Source of the DNA: Thermoplasmata archaeon
GTDB lineage: Archaea > Thermoplasmatota > Thermoplasmata > Halarchaeoplasmatales > Halarchaeoplasmataceae
Direction: 5' to 3'
Length of the DNA stretch: 21,792 nt
Assembly: GCA_007129655.1 (NCBI GenBank)
Contig: SKVC01000072.1
Coordinates: 1 to 21,792 of the forward strand
Every line of letters starts with the position of its first letter. The stretch's first letter is position 1. The notes under the pieces are model-generated. The model was given only the letters and a program-made list of their open reading frames with translations. It had not been told where the DNA came from and searched no databases. Shown in pieces: positions 15,664-21,782 of this stretch. The translations under genes and the position numbers were made by a program.

Positions 15664-16584
15664 ATGACTCTAAGAAAGGTAGACGACTACGATATCCGCT
15701 CCGAGATGACCCTGGAAGAACTGATGGATCAATACGAGTCTTCCGGTGGTTTCGTTTCCAAGAAATTAGGCTATGCTAGAGATGTTATGAAAGGAATGTT
15801 CGACTCCGATGGTATAAACTTCTTCTCTTTTCCCGCTTGTATAGTTTCTACGGGAACCAGAGGCATCATCAAAGATGCTGTACGAAAAAATCTGTTTCAG
15901 GTACTGATCACCACGTGCGGTACACTGGACCACGACCTAGCCCGTGTTTGGGAGGATTACTATCACGGTGAATTCGAAGCCGACGATTCCGAACTGCACC
16001 GACAGGGGGTCAACCGTCTGGGTAACATATTCATCCCGAATTCTTCCTACGGAGAGGTGCTGGAAAGACATATGCAGCCTTTAATGGCAGAGATAGTAGA
16101 AGAAAAAGGCGACGTACTAGGTCCGAGAGAATTGATCCACGAAGTCGGCCTTAGAGTAGATGACAAAGACTCTATACTCCACTGGGCCGCCCGTAATGAT
16201 ATCCCCGTCTACGTACCGGGTATCACGGACGGGGCCTTCGGTTCGCAGCTTTGGATGTACTGGCAGAACAACAGAAAATTCAAACTGGATATGATGAAGG
16301 ACCAGCAGGAACTAGCGGATATCGTTTTCCCGGCTGAAGAAAGCGGTGCTCTTATGGTAGGCGGAGGCATCTCAAAGCACCATACCATCTGGTGGAATCA
16401 ATTTCGAGACGGATTGGACCATGCGGTCTACATAACAACTGCTGTCGAGTACGATGGTTCACTTTCCGGTGCAAGGATACGAGAAGCGGTTTCATGGGGT
16501 AAAGTAAGAGAAAACGCCGCCCACGTAACAGTAGAGGGCGATGCCACGGTGTTCCTACCGTTATTGCTGGGAAGTTTTTTGTGA
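15664..16584 (+). CDS. dys: Deoxyhypusine synthase
   Basis: Transfers the aminobutyl group of spermidine to a lysine of translation factor aIF5A, the first step of hypusine formation; this is confined to eukaryotes and archaea (with few bacterial homologs). The 306-aa protein has the NAD-binding region with SFPACIVSTGTRGII and TTCGTLDHDLAR, the block LGNIFIPNSSYG, PVYVPGITDGAFGSQLW, and the active-site lysine K238 in GGGISKHH. Near the end are YITTAVEYDGSLSGARIREAVSWGK and EGDATVFLPLL. All are typical of the family. The stop codon is 1 nt from that of convergent pyrI. Confidence 0.97.
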   Translation: MTLRKVDDYDIRSEMTLEELMDQYESSGGFVSKKLGYARDVMKGMFDSDGINFFSFPACIVSTGTRGIIKDAVRKNLFQVLITTCGTLDHDLARVWEDYYHGEFEADDSELHRQGVNRLGNIFIPNSSYGEVLERHMQPLMAEIVEEKGDVLGPRELIHEVGLRVDDKDSILHWAARNDIPVYVPGITDGAFGSQLWMYWQNNRKFKLDMMKDQQELADIVFPAEESGALMVGGGISKHHTIWWNQFRDGLDHAVYITTAVEYDGSLSGARIREAVSWGKVRENAAHVTVEGDATVFLPLLLGSFL

Positions 16585-16585
16585 G

Positions 16586-17059
16586 TTACATAAGATTCTC
16601 TGAGATATCTTCCCCTTCCATTTCACGCTCACAGTAGCGACAACGGATCGATACAGGTTTACCGCTGATGACTTTAAATTCCGGCTCTACAGGTTCTCTT
16701 TGATTGGTGATACAATTTACGTTTCTACATTTGACTATACCTTTGACCGCTTTTGGTGGTTTGACCCGGCGCTTATCTTTCACTTGGAAATCATGTATTA
16801 TGTTCACGGTTACTTCGGGAGAAATAAGTGATATTTTATCCAGTTCTTCCTGTTTCAGTTCTCGTCCTTCGATCTTGACGATATCCTTCTTACCGGTGCT
16901 GCTTTCCACGTTCATTGCGATGCTGACGACGCTGTCTACATCTTGCTCCATAACACCTAATATCTTAACCACTTTTAGTGCCTGTCCCTTACGGATATGA
17001 TCTATCACCGTTCCATTCTTGATAGGCGATATCTTGATCTTTCTGTTCTCGTTGTTCAT
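16586..17059 (-). CDS. pyrI: Aspartate carbamoyltransferase regulatory subunit
   Basis: Allosteric, nucleotide-binding subunit that assembles with PyrB trimers and tunes pyrimidine synthesis. The 157-aa protein has an N-terminal ferredoxin-like effector domain (KISPIKNGTVIDHIRKGQAL, 9-28) and a C-terminal zinc domain with four cysteines, C111, C116, C140 and C143, which holds the contact to PyrB. The ATG overlaps the pyrB stop (ATGA, 17056-17059), and GGAGGCGAT inside the end of pyrB serves as ribosome binding site, so the two subunits are translated in step. Confidence 0.97.
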   Translation of the reverse strand: MNNENRKIKISPIKNGTVIDHIRKGQALKVVKILGVMEQDVDSVVSIAMNVESSTGKKDIVKIEGRELKQEELDKISLISPEVTVNIIHDFQVKDKRRVKPPKAVKGIVKCRNVNCITNQREPVEPEFKVISGKPVSIRCRYCEREMEGEDISENLM

Positions 17060-18003
17060 TCCATCGCCTCCTTGTATGTTTCAAGGAGCAGACTCATGAT
17101 CGCCATCCTGGTGGGCACTCCATTAGCTGCTTGCTCGAAATATTTGGCATGCTTTGTATCGTCCACATCCGGCGATATTTCATCAACCCTCGGTAAAGGA
17201 TGCATCACTATCATGTCCTCCTTAACGTTTTCCAGCATGTTTCTGTTCACATTGTAGATGCTGGCCACCTTTTCGTATTCTTCCTCGGTGGGAAAACGCT
17301 CTCTTTGTATACGTGTCAAATATAGAACATCCAGGTCGTCGATAACCGCTTCCATATCGTCCGCTTTATGGTATTCGATACCATCTTTCTTTAGTTTCTT
17401 GATTATCTCATCAGGCATCTGAAGGCCCGGAGGTGCGATAAAGGTGAGTTCGGTATCGTACATGGCAAGCGCGTTGGTCAGAGAATGTACCGTTCGGCCG
17501 TATTTTAGGTCGCCGGCTATCCCTATGTGATTATTGGATATGTTTCCCATCTCATCTCGTATCGTAAAAAGGTCAAGAAGTGTTTGGGTAGGGTGCTGTC
17601 CCGCTCCGTCGCCGGCGTTTATCACCGGTTTGCTGGAAAATTTAGAAGCCAATCGTGCCGCTCCCTCTTGAGGGTGTCTTAATACAACGATATCCGCATA
17701 ACTGGAGGTTACTGTCAGAGTATCTGCCAGCGTTTCTCCCTTTTTAACCGAAGATTGTTTTGGGTTCGCAAACCCGATACAACTTCCGCCTAAACGCTGC
17801 ATGGCCGCTTGGAATGACAGCATCGTACGTGTGCTCGGTTCGAAGAAGAGTGTGGCAAGTATCTTTCCCTCCATCTCTCTACTTATCTTATCTCCCTTAA
17901 CGATGGGGACCATCTTTTCAGCATAATCGAGAACCGTATTTATTTCATCCACCGTGAAATCCCTTATTGAGACCACATGATCCTTGTCGAATACTCCTTT
18001 CAT
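17056..18003 (-). CDS. pyrB: Aspartate carbamoyltransferase catalytic subunit
   Basis: Joins carbamoyl phosphate to aspartate, the committed step of pyrimidine synthesis. Motifs include FFEPSTRTMLSFQAAMQRLG (carbamoyl-phosphate site), VKKGETLADT, LRHPQEGAA, PVINAGDGAGQHPTQTLLDL, GDLKYGRTVHSLT, LTRIQRERF, MHPLPRVDEI and HAKYFEQAANGVPTRMAI. The frame opens at TTG 18012. I chose ATG 18003 (MKGVFDKDHVVSIRDFT), giving 315 aa, near the family length. The TATA box at 18034-18040 predicts transcription from about 18012, leaving a leader of some 9 nt. Coupled to pyrI by an ATGA overlap. Confidence 0.97.
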   Translation of the reverse strand: MKGVFDKDHVVSIRDFTVDEINTVLDYAEKMVPIVKGDKISREMEGKILATLFFEPSTRTMLSFQAAMQRLGGSCIGFANPKQSSVKKGETLADTLTVTSSYADIVVLRHPQEGAARLASKFSSKPVINAGDGAGQHPTQTLLDLFTIRDEMGNISNNHIGIAGDLKYGRTVHSLTNALAMYDTELTFIAPPGLQMPDEIIKKLKKDGIEYHKADDMEAVIDDLDVLYLTRIQRERFPTEEEYEKVASIYNVNRNMLENVKEDMIVMHPLPRVDEISPDVDDTKHAKYFEQAANGVPTRMAIMSLLLETYKEAME

Positions 18004-18033
18004 GTCTATCAAAGGTGTAAGGGAAAAGGAGGA

Positions 18034-18040
18034 TATATTA
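18034..18040 (-). promoter_or_regulatory. TATA box of pyrBI
   Basis: TAATATA on the minus strand, centred about 34 nt before ATG 18003 and 25 nt before the alternative TTG 18012. This leaves too little leader for attenuation control of the kind seen in enteric bacteria. Confidence 0.55.
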
Positions 18041-18104
18041 TTTTGGATTGCCGGTGGATACCTAAAAGGTCTTCTGAGTTGTATGTGCAGATAAGCCGCG
18101 TTTC

Positions 18105-18115
18105 CTTATATATTA
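18105..18115. promoter_or_regulatory. Unassigned TATA-like element in the 206-bp pyrB/GTPase gap
   Basis: CTTATATATTA is nearly symmetric, so direction is unclear. On the plus strand it would start RNA near 18136, giving a leader of about 75 nt for the GTPase. On the minus strand it would add about 80 nt to the pyrB leader. Other AT-rich sites (TCTATAG near 18159 and TATTAATTAA, 18171-18180) lie closer to the GTPase start and could be its real promoter. No tRNA or clear structured RNA was seen in the gap. Confidence 0.35.
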
Positions 18116-18209
18116 CAGAGGAACTTCCGATTTTTGGAGAATAACACAGAGCGATCGATCTATAGAAAATTATTAATTAACTACCGACCATTGAACCTAA
18201 GGTAATATC

Positions 18210-19043
18210 ATGGAGGAATGGGCCTTTAAGAGGAAGATCAATCTTCTCGGAGATGTCAGTGTAGGAAAAACGTCTCTCGTGTTGCGTTACGTTAAGAACC
18301 TTTTTGGCGACGATTACCTGAAGACCATCGGTACCAACGTTTACAAGAAGCAGATCGACTTCGAGAGCGGAAGAGTCGTTTTGATGATAAATGATATCAT
18401 GGGAGAAAAAACCTTCCGATCCGTACAGGAAGGAGCCTTCAGAGGGTCTTCTGGGGCCATCGCCGTTGCGGATATAACTAGATCCGATACCTATGACAGT
18501 TTACTCGAAGATTGGCTGCCTAGATACAAGAAATTCACCGATGAGGATGAATCGATCAAAGACAAGTCATTACCGATGATCTTGGTGGTCAACAAGTACG
18601 ACCTCGCCGACGAGGACATGATAAAAGAATGGGAGGACAGATCGTACGAAATCTTCGATGATATGGTGTTCTCATCGGCCAAGACCGGGAAAAACGTAGA
18701 GTACATATTCAGTAGCATCGCCGCCAGGGCACAGCTCGACATCAGATTCTCAGTAAAAGATATGAAAGAGGTTATAAGTAAAAGGGCCGTAGAAACACCA
18801 GGCGACCTATTGGACGTCATGTTGGCTTTATGTTCATTCTTGGGTGATATCCCATACGAACGCATGGAAGAGATACTTACTGAAAGTGGTATAGATAAAT
18901 TCGGCCTCATCAAGAGCCATGAGATCAGTGAGATTGAGGTGATTAGATTCACCGATAAGCTGTTGGGTATTTACAAAAAGAAAGACGACGAGTACGCCAT
19001 CTCGATCATAGATATGGCTCTAGGTATGTATCTACAGCAATAG
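18210..19043 (+). CDS. Ras/Rab-like small GTPase with C-terminal helical extension
   Basis: A 277-aa protein. The GTPase core spans about 6-180, with G1 GDVSVGKTS (14-22), a switch-I Thr in TIGTN (39-43), G3 INDIMGEKTF (60-69), G4 NKYD (128-131) and G5 SSAKTGK (155-161). The G3 is odd: the family's D-T-A-G-Q-E is D-I-M-G-E-K here, so the residue matching Ras Gln61, which positions the attacking water, is Glu66. That predicts slow or differently assisted hydrolysis. Residues about 181-277 form an acidic, helix-rich extension that I do not recognise; small GTPases usually end near 180-200. There is no lipidation Cys at the C-terminus. The role is unknown; Ras-like archaeal GTPases are often linked to cell polarity, motility or envelope regulation. 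Confidence 0.85.
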   Translation: MEEWAFKRKINLLGDVSVGKTSLVLRYVKNLFGDDYLKTIGTNVYKKQIDFESGRVVLMINDIMGEKTFRSVQEGAFRGSSGAIAVADITRSDTYDSLLEDWLPRYKKFTDEDESIKDKSLPMILVVNKYDLADEDMIKEWEDRSYEIFDDMVFSSAKTGKNVEYIFSSIAARAQLDIRFSVKDMKEVISKRAVETPGDLLDVMLALCSFLGDIPYERMEEILTESGIDKFGLIKSHEISEIEVIRFTDKLLGIYKKKDDEYAISIIDMALGMYLQQ

Positions 19044-19165
19044 AGAGTGATCTCCCCTGACATCATCCGACAGGTTTATCTCGATTTCAATCCTTGAAAC
19101 CCAACGGTTTCTCATCTATTTTGAACCTTCGTATCACCATGAGAACATTAACTTATCAAACTTGT
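19044..19165 (+). other. Non-coding gap with a possible broken minus-strand ORF
   Basis: No gene is called here. On the minus strand, ATG 19140 opens a protein-like 17-codon frame (MVIRRFKIDEKPLGFKD) that stops at 19087. A neighbouring frame then continues (SRIEIEINLSDDVRGDHS) into the GTPase 3' end. This could be a decayed gene start displaced by the adjacent insertion, or chance. No promoter or terminator is convincing. Confidence 0.3.
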
Positions 19166-19219
19166 TCAGCAAAGATTATACATCCTCCGACTATACCTGT
19201 TTTATGAAAAGTGAAGATG
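19166..19219 (+). repeat. 54-bp direct repeat, left copy
   Basis: Base-for-base identical to 21005-21058 in the same orientation. It holds a TATA box (GATTATAC, 19174-19181), the leader, ATG 19204 and the first codons MKSED of the DUF167 gene. Sequence on both sides differs from that of the right copy, so the identity has sharp edges. The two copies bound the AT-rich radical SAM cassette. Confidence 0.97.
19174..19181 (+). promoter_or_regulatory. Duplicated DUF167 promoter (TATA), left copy
   Basis: GATTATAC, 26 nt before ATG 19204, identical to the DUF167 promoter at 21013-21020. If active it transcribes into the radical SAM gene, making a leader of about 70 nt with a 16-codon upstream ORF. 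Confidence 0.6.
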
Positions 19220-19254
19220 CCCTTTTCAATGCGGATTTTATACTATATGTTTGA
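19204..19254 (+). pseudogene. Orphaned 5' end of the DUF167 gene
   Basis: ATG 19204 begins MKSED exactly as the intact gene at 21043 does, then departs from it (ALFNADFILYV) and stops at 19252-19254 after 16 codons. The first 16 bases are repeat-derived; the rest belongs to the inserted segment. It is either a remnant or a short upstream ORF in the radical SAM mRNA, ending 18 nt before that gene's ATG. Confidence 0.6.
19243..19249 (+). promoter_or_regulatory. Possible TATA box of the radical SAM gene
   Basis: CTATATG, centred 27 nt before ATG 19273, with TTTTATAC (19236-19243) just before it. The spacing supports a leaderless start at 19273, independent of the duplicated promoter upstream. 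Confidence 0.45.
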
Positions 19255-19272
19255 TGAAAACTTTCTTTCTCG

Positions 19273-20727
19273 ATGACCGCTATCAAAAAATTATTGCTTC
19301 TACTATTGGACGATGAAGTTATATACGAATGTCGTTGTATTCTTCACTCGTATGGCAGTGGTAACGTGATACGATTATCAAGACCTTCCAAGATGTTTAG
19401 GAGAGGAAAAAATTATCTTTTGATATGGCCTGAAAGACCATACTGGATCGCCTGTGATGAAGAAATAATGTTTTTATTTAAAAATTTTGGACATGCGAAA
19501 GATAAAGATTCATTATATGATGAGTATACACAAATATATCCTGGAAAAACGCCTTCGTTCAAAGATTTTTCGAAGATGATTGAACACCTAGAAAAAAAGG
19601 GTCTAATATCTAAAGGTGATAGCCCACCACCCCACTCATCTGACAAAATCGAAAATGTAACTATCAATATAACCAATAAATGCAATTTATCATGTTTGCA
19701 CTGCTATAATCAGGATATCCCCCACGGAGAGGATATCATAGAACCCGAAGATGTTGAAAGGTTACTTTCATCTTTGGAACACAAATTAAAGGACGGGGGA
19801 TCCTTCGCCATACTAGGAGGAGAACCCTTACTTAGAGCGGACGAAACCTTAGAGGCCTGTTTGATAGCAAGACGGTACGGTCTGGACCCGATAATCTCCA
19901 CCAATGGAACTATTCTGCCGGATGGATACCCAAAAAAGCTTAGGAGGCATTCCATCAATCTTCAAGTTTCACTGGACGGCGCAACACCGGCAACAAACGA
20001 TGAAATAAGAGGTAAAGGCGTATTCCGAACGGTGGAGAAAAATGTAAAGTTATTGACAAAGAAAAAAGTTCATGTTATCTTGAGTATGGTCGTTTGCCAA
20101 GAGAACATACATGAGCTGGAGGATTTTCTGTACCTCGGTGAAAAATGGGGTGTGAAAGAGGTACGTTTTATCCCATTGAAACTCATAGGGAAAGGACAGG
20201 AAGACAATCTTACCCCTCCATCATTTAAAGAACTTGTTCGAAGGGCTGCTATGTTCCTCTCCAATAATAAAAAATATCAAAAATATCTACTCCGTGATTT
20301 TTTTACCATCTTGATGTGGCAGTGTATCGTATGTAAACATTCTGAATACTGTGGAATGGGGTCTAAAACGTTATTTATGGATTCTGACGGCGGATTGTAC
20401 CCATGTCCTAATATGTGCGATGAAAAATTTCTGTTCGGCAATATACGCAATAAACGGAACCTTGAGAAAGTTTGGCACGAATCAGATGTGCTACTCGATA
20501 TTCGAGAAACATGTAATGTTCACACGATGAACCCTAAATGCTCAAATTGCGCGGTTAGAAATTGGTGTGCCGGAGGGTGTAGAGGAGAAACGTATCATGT
20601 TCTCGGAAATCTGTACGAACCGTCACCCATGTGTAAAAATTACAAGGAAGCCATTATCGAAACCATGTGGTTACTTGCAGAACATCCCCACATCAAACCC
20701 AAAAAGGCAAAAGAAGAACATTTTTAG
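19273..20727 (+). CDS. RRE-radical SAM-SPASM peptide maturase
   Basis: A 484-aa enzyme of the type that modifies ribosomally made peptides. Residues about 42-114 resemble a PqqD-like RiPP recognition element (YLLIWPERPYWIACDEEIMF...KMIEHLEKKGLIS). The radical SAM core begins at C137-x3-C141-x2-C144 (CNLSCLHC), followed by LGGEPLL (181-187), ISTNGT and LQVSLDGA. A full SPASM domain follows: C360, G373-x4-C378, C382, C414, then C423-x2-C426-x5-C432-x3-C436 and C454, enough for two auxiliary Fe-S clusters. ATG 19273 has a TATA box 27 nt upstream. ATG 19393, at the RRE edge, is an alternative, since residues 1-40 match nothing I know. The substrate is unknown; the neighbouring 70-aa protein is the only nearby candidate partner. 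Confidence 0.9.
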   Translation: MTAIKKLLLLLLDDEVIYECRCILHSYGSGNVIRLSRPSKMFRRGKNYLLIWPERPYWIACDEEIMFLFKNFGHAKDKDSLYDEYTQIYPGKTPSFKDFSKMIEHLEKKGLISKGDSPPPHSSDKIENVTINITNKCNLSCLHCYNQDIPHGEDIIEPEDVERLLSSLEHKLKDGGSFAILGGEPLLRADETLEACLIARRYGLDPIISTNGTILPDGYPKKLRRHSINLQVSLDGATPATNDEIRGKGVFRTVEKNVKLLTKKKVHVILSMVVCQENIHELEDFLYLGEKWGVKEVRFIPLKLIGKGQEDNLTPPSFKELVRRAAMFLSNNKKYQKYLLRDFFTILMWQCIVCKHSEYCGMGSKTLFMDSDGGLYPCPNMCDEKFLFGNIRNKRNLEKVWHESDVLLDIRETCNVHTMNPKCSNCAVRNWCAGGCRGETYHVLGNLYEPSPMCKNYKEAIIETMWLLAEHPHIKPKKAKEEHF

Positions 20728-20744
20728 TATTTCGAGAAAAATTA

Positions 20745-20751
20745 TTTATAA
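20745..20751 (+). promoter_or_regulatory. TATA box of the small membrane protein gene
   Basis: TTTATAA, centred 28 nt before ATG 20776 but only about 10 nt before the earlier ATG 20758, so it favours 20776 as a leaderless start. Confidence 0.6.
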
Positions 20752-20775
20752 CCCCGTATGCCATTATTATTAGCA

Positions 20776-20988
20776 ATGAACATATTGGTCGAGGGTTCTC
20801 TGAAGTTATCAAACCTGTTCATACATCCGGGATACGTAGCATCGTCTCCGAGTGATGCAATATCTCCAACAGGCATCATTATAATTGCGGCTGGACTTAT
20901 AATAATATTTATAATCCTTGCCCATACGGTGGATCAATACCTATCTAAAAATAAAGAAGAATATGATGAGGAGCCCCCTCCACCATAA
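20776..20988 (+). CDS. Small single-span membrane protein next to radical SAM gene
   Basis: A 70-aa protein without recognised family. Residues 1-32 form a polar, Ser/Pro-containing segment (NLFIHPGYVASSPSDAISPT, 13-32). One strong membrane span covers about 33-50. A charged tail ends in DEEPPPP. The basic residues after the span (KNK) place the tail in the cytoplasm and the N-terminal 32 residues outside. It has no Cys or Trp. It lies 48 nt after the maturase gene, inside the same repeat-bounded segment. It could be the modified substrate, a membrane partner or an unrelated passenger. The frame could begin at 20758 (76 aa), but promoter spacing favours 20776. Confidence 0.6.
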   Translation: MNILVEGSLKLSNLFIHPGYVASSPSDAISPTGIIIIAAGLIIIFIILAHTVDQYLSKNKEEYDEEPPPP

Positions 20989-21004
20989 CATACCGTACAT
21001 ATCC

Positions 21005-21058
21005 TCAGCAAAGATTATACATCCTCCGACTATACCTGTTTTATGAAAAGTGAAGATG
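21005..21058 (+). repeat. 54-bp direct repeat, right copy
   Basis: Identical to 19166-19219. Here the repeat is continuous with an intact DUF167 gene, so this copy (or the sequence it joins) is the original context. It spans the TATA box, leader and first five codons. Confidence 0.97.
21013..21020 (+). promoter_or_regulatory. TATA box of the DUF167 gene
   Basis: GATTATAC centred 26 nt before ATG 21043, giving a leaderless mRNA. It lies within the right copy of the 54-bp repeat. Confidence 0.62.
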
Positions 21059-21357
21059 TGCCCTGGTTATCGGCAGGAAAAGGGGGGACTTACATCGATG
21101 TCATCGTTACCCCAAATGCTTCAGAGGAAGGTGTCAAAGGCATAGACCAGTGGCGCGAACTCATTGAGATATCTGTCACTGAGAAGGCTGAAGAAGGTAA
21201 GGCGAACAAAGCAGTCGTCAAACAGATATCTGATATACTCGATGTGCCGGTGAGTTCAGTAAGCATCGCTTCTGGGAAGAAAGCCAGGCGTAAAAAGATA
21301 TTCGTTGAATATATGAAACCGGAAAACGCGATAAATAAATTATCAGGATGTTTCTAA
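21043..21357 (+). CDS. DUF167 / UPF0235 (YggU-like) protein
   Basis: A 104-aa protein of the widespread DUF167 family, recognised by the strand YIDVIVTPNASEEGVKG and the signature block EEGKANKAVVKQISDILDV (51-69) followed by VSIASGKKARRKKIFVE. The family forms a small alpha/beta fold of uncertain function. The first 16 bases of the gene and its promoter are duplicated upstream as part of the 54-bp repeat; the gene itself is intact. The Toprim gene starts 2 nt after its stop, or overlaps it if its earlier ATG is used. Confidence 0.93.
   Translation: MKSEDVPWLSAGKGGTYIDVIVTPNASEEGVKGIDQWRELIEISVTEKAEEGKANKAVVKQISDILDVPVSSVSIASGKKARRKKIFVEYMKPENAINKLSGCF
21331..21340 (+). promoter_or_regulatory. 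Possible TATA box of the Toprim gene
   Basis: ATAAATAAAT inside the end of DUF167, centred about 25 nt before ATG 21360, the spacing seen at other leaderless genes in this window. It favours 21360 over ATG 21348. Confidence 0.4.
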
Positions 21358-21359
21358 AG

Positions 21360-21782
21360 ATGAGGATCGAAGAAGAGTTGGAAGGAGTACGGCAAGTGAT
21401 AAAACGCCTCAAAGAGAGGGATGATGATATACCGATAATCGTCGAGGGGAGTAAAGACAAAAAGGCCCTGAAATTCTTGGGTATCAAAGAACCTATCATA
21501 CGTATAAAAAAGGGAGACACAATATTTCACATCATCGAGAGAATGAGAGGTAAATACGACGAAGTAATAGTTCTTACAGATTGGGACCGTACCGGAGGCA
21601 GGTTGGCACATCGTATCAAGAAAGCGTGTATGGCGAATGCAATTACGTGCAACGAAGAACACAGGCTTGAGCTCATCAAACATCTGAAGAAGGAGATAAA
21701 GGATGTAGAAAGCCTGCCGATATTCATCGAAAGGGCAAAAATGGTGATAAACGAAAGATGGAGGGGAAAATCTAAATCGTAG
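21360..21782 (+). CDS. Toprim-domain protein (UPF0292-like)
   Basis: A 140-aa protein consisting mostly of one Toprim fold, the metal-binding domain of primases, topoisomerases and some RNases. The catalytic Glu lies in PIIVEGSKDKKAL (E29), and the D-x-D pair in VLTDWDRTGGRLA (D74, D76). A helical C-terminus ends in basic residues. Archaeal proteins of this size and motif set are filed as UPF0292; their substrate is not established. The start at 21360 lies 2 nt after the DUF167 stop. An in-frame ATG at 21348 would add four residues and overlap DUF167. Confidence 0.88.
   Translation: MRIEEELEGVRQVIKRLKERDDDIPIIVEGSKDKKALKFLGIKEPIIRIKKGDTIFHIIERMRGKYDEVIVLTDWDRTGGRLAHRIKKACMANAITCNEEHRLELIKHLKKEIKDVESLPIFIERAKMVINERWRGKSKS

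Larger units (their letters stand above)
19220..21004 (+). other. Candidate inserted segment (radical SAM cassette)
   Basis: The 1,785 bp between the two 54-bp repeats hold exactly two genes, the radical SAM maturase and a 70-aa membrane protein, both on the plus strand. By eye the segment is more AT-rich than its neighbours, with many AAA, AAT and TTT codons. There are no transposase, integrase, tRNA or terminal inverted repeats. Removing the segment plus one repeat would restore a simple GTPase-to-DUF167 junction. Insertion with target duplication, integration by recombination within 54 bp, or segmental duplication are all open. Confidence 0.55.

Noticed and set aside
18013..18209. tRNA gene in the pyrB/GTPase gap
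   Set aside because: No acceptor stem, T-loop GGTTCRA motif or anticodon arm can be found on either strand.
19166..21058. Classical insertion sequence or composite transposon
   Set aside because: No transposase, no terminal inverted repeats, and 54 bp is much longer than usual target duplications.
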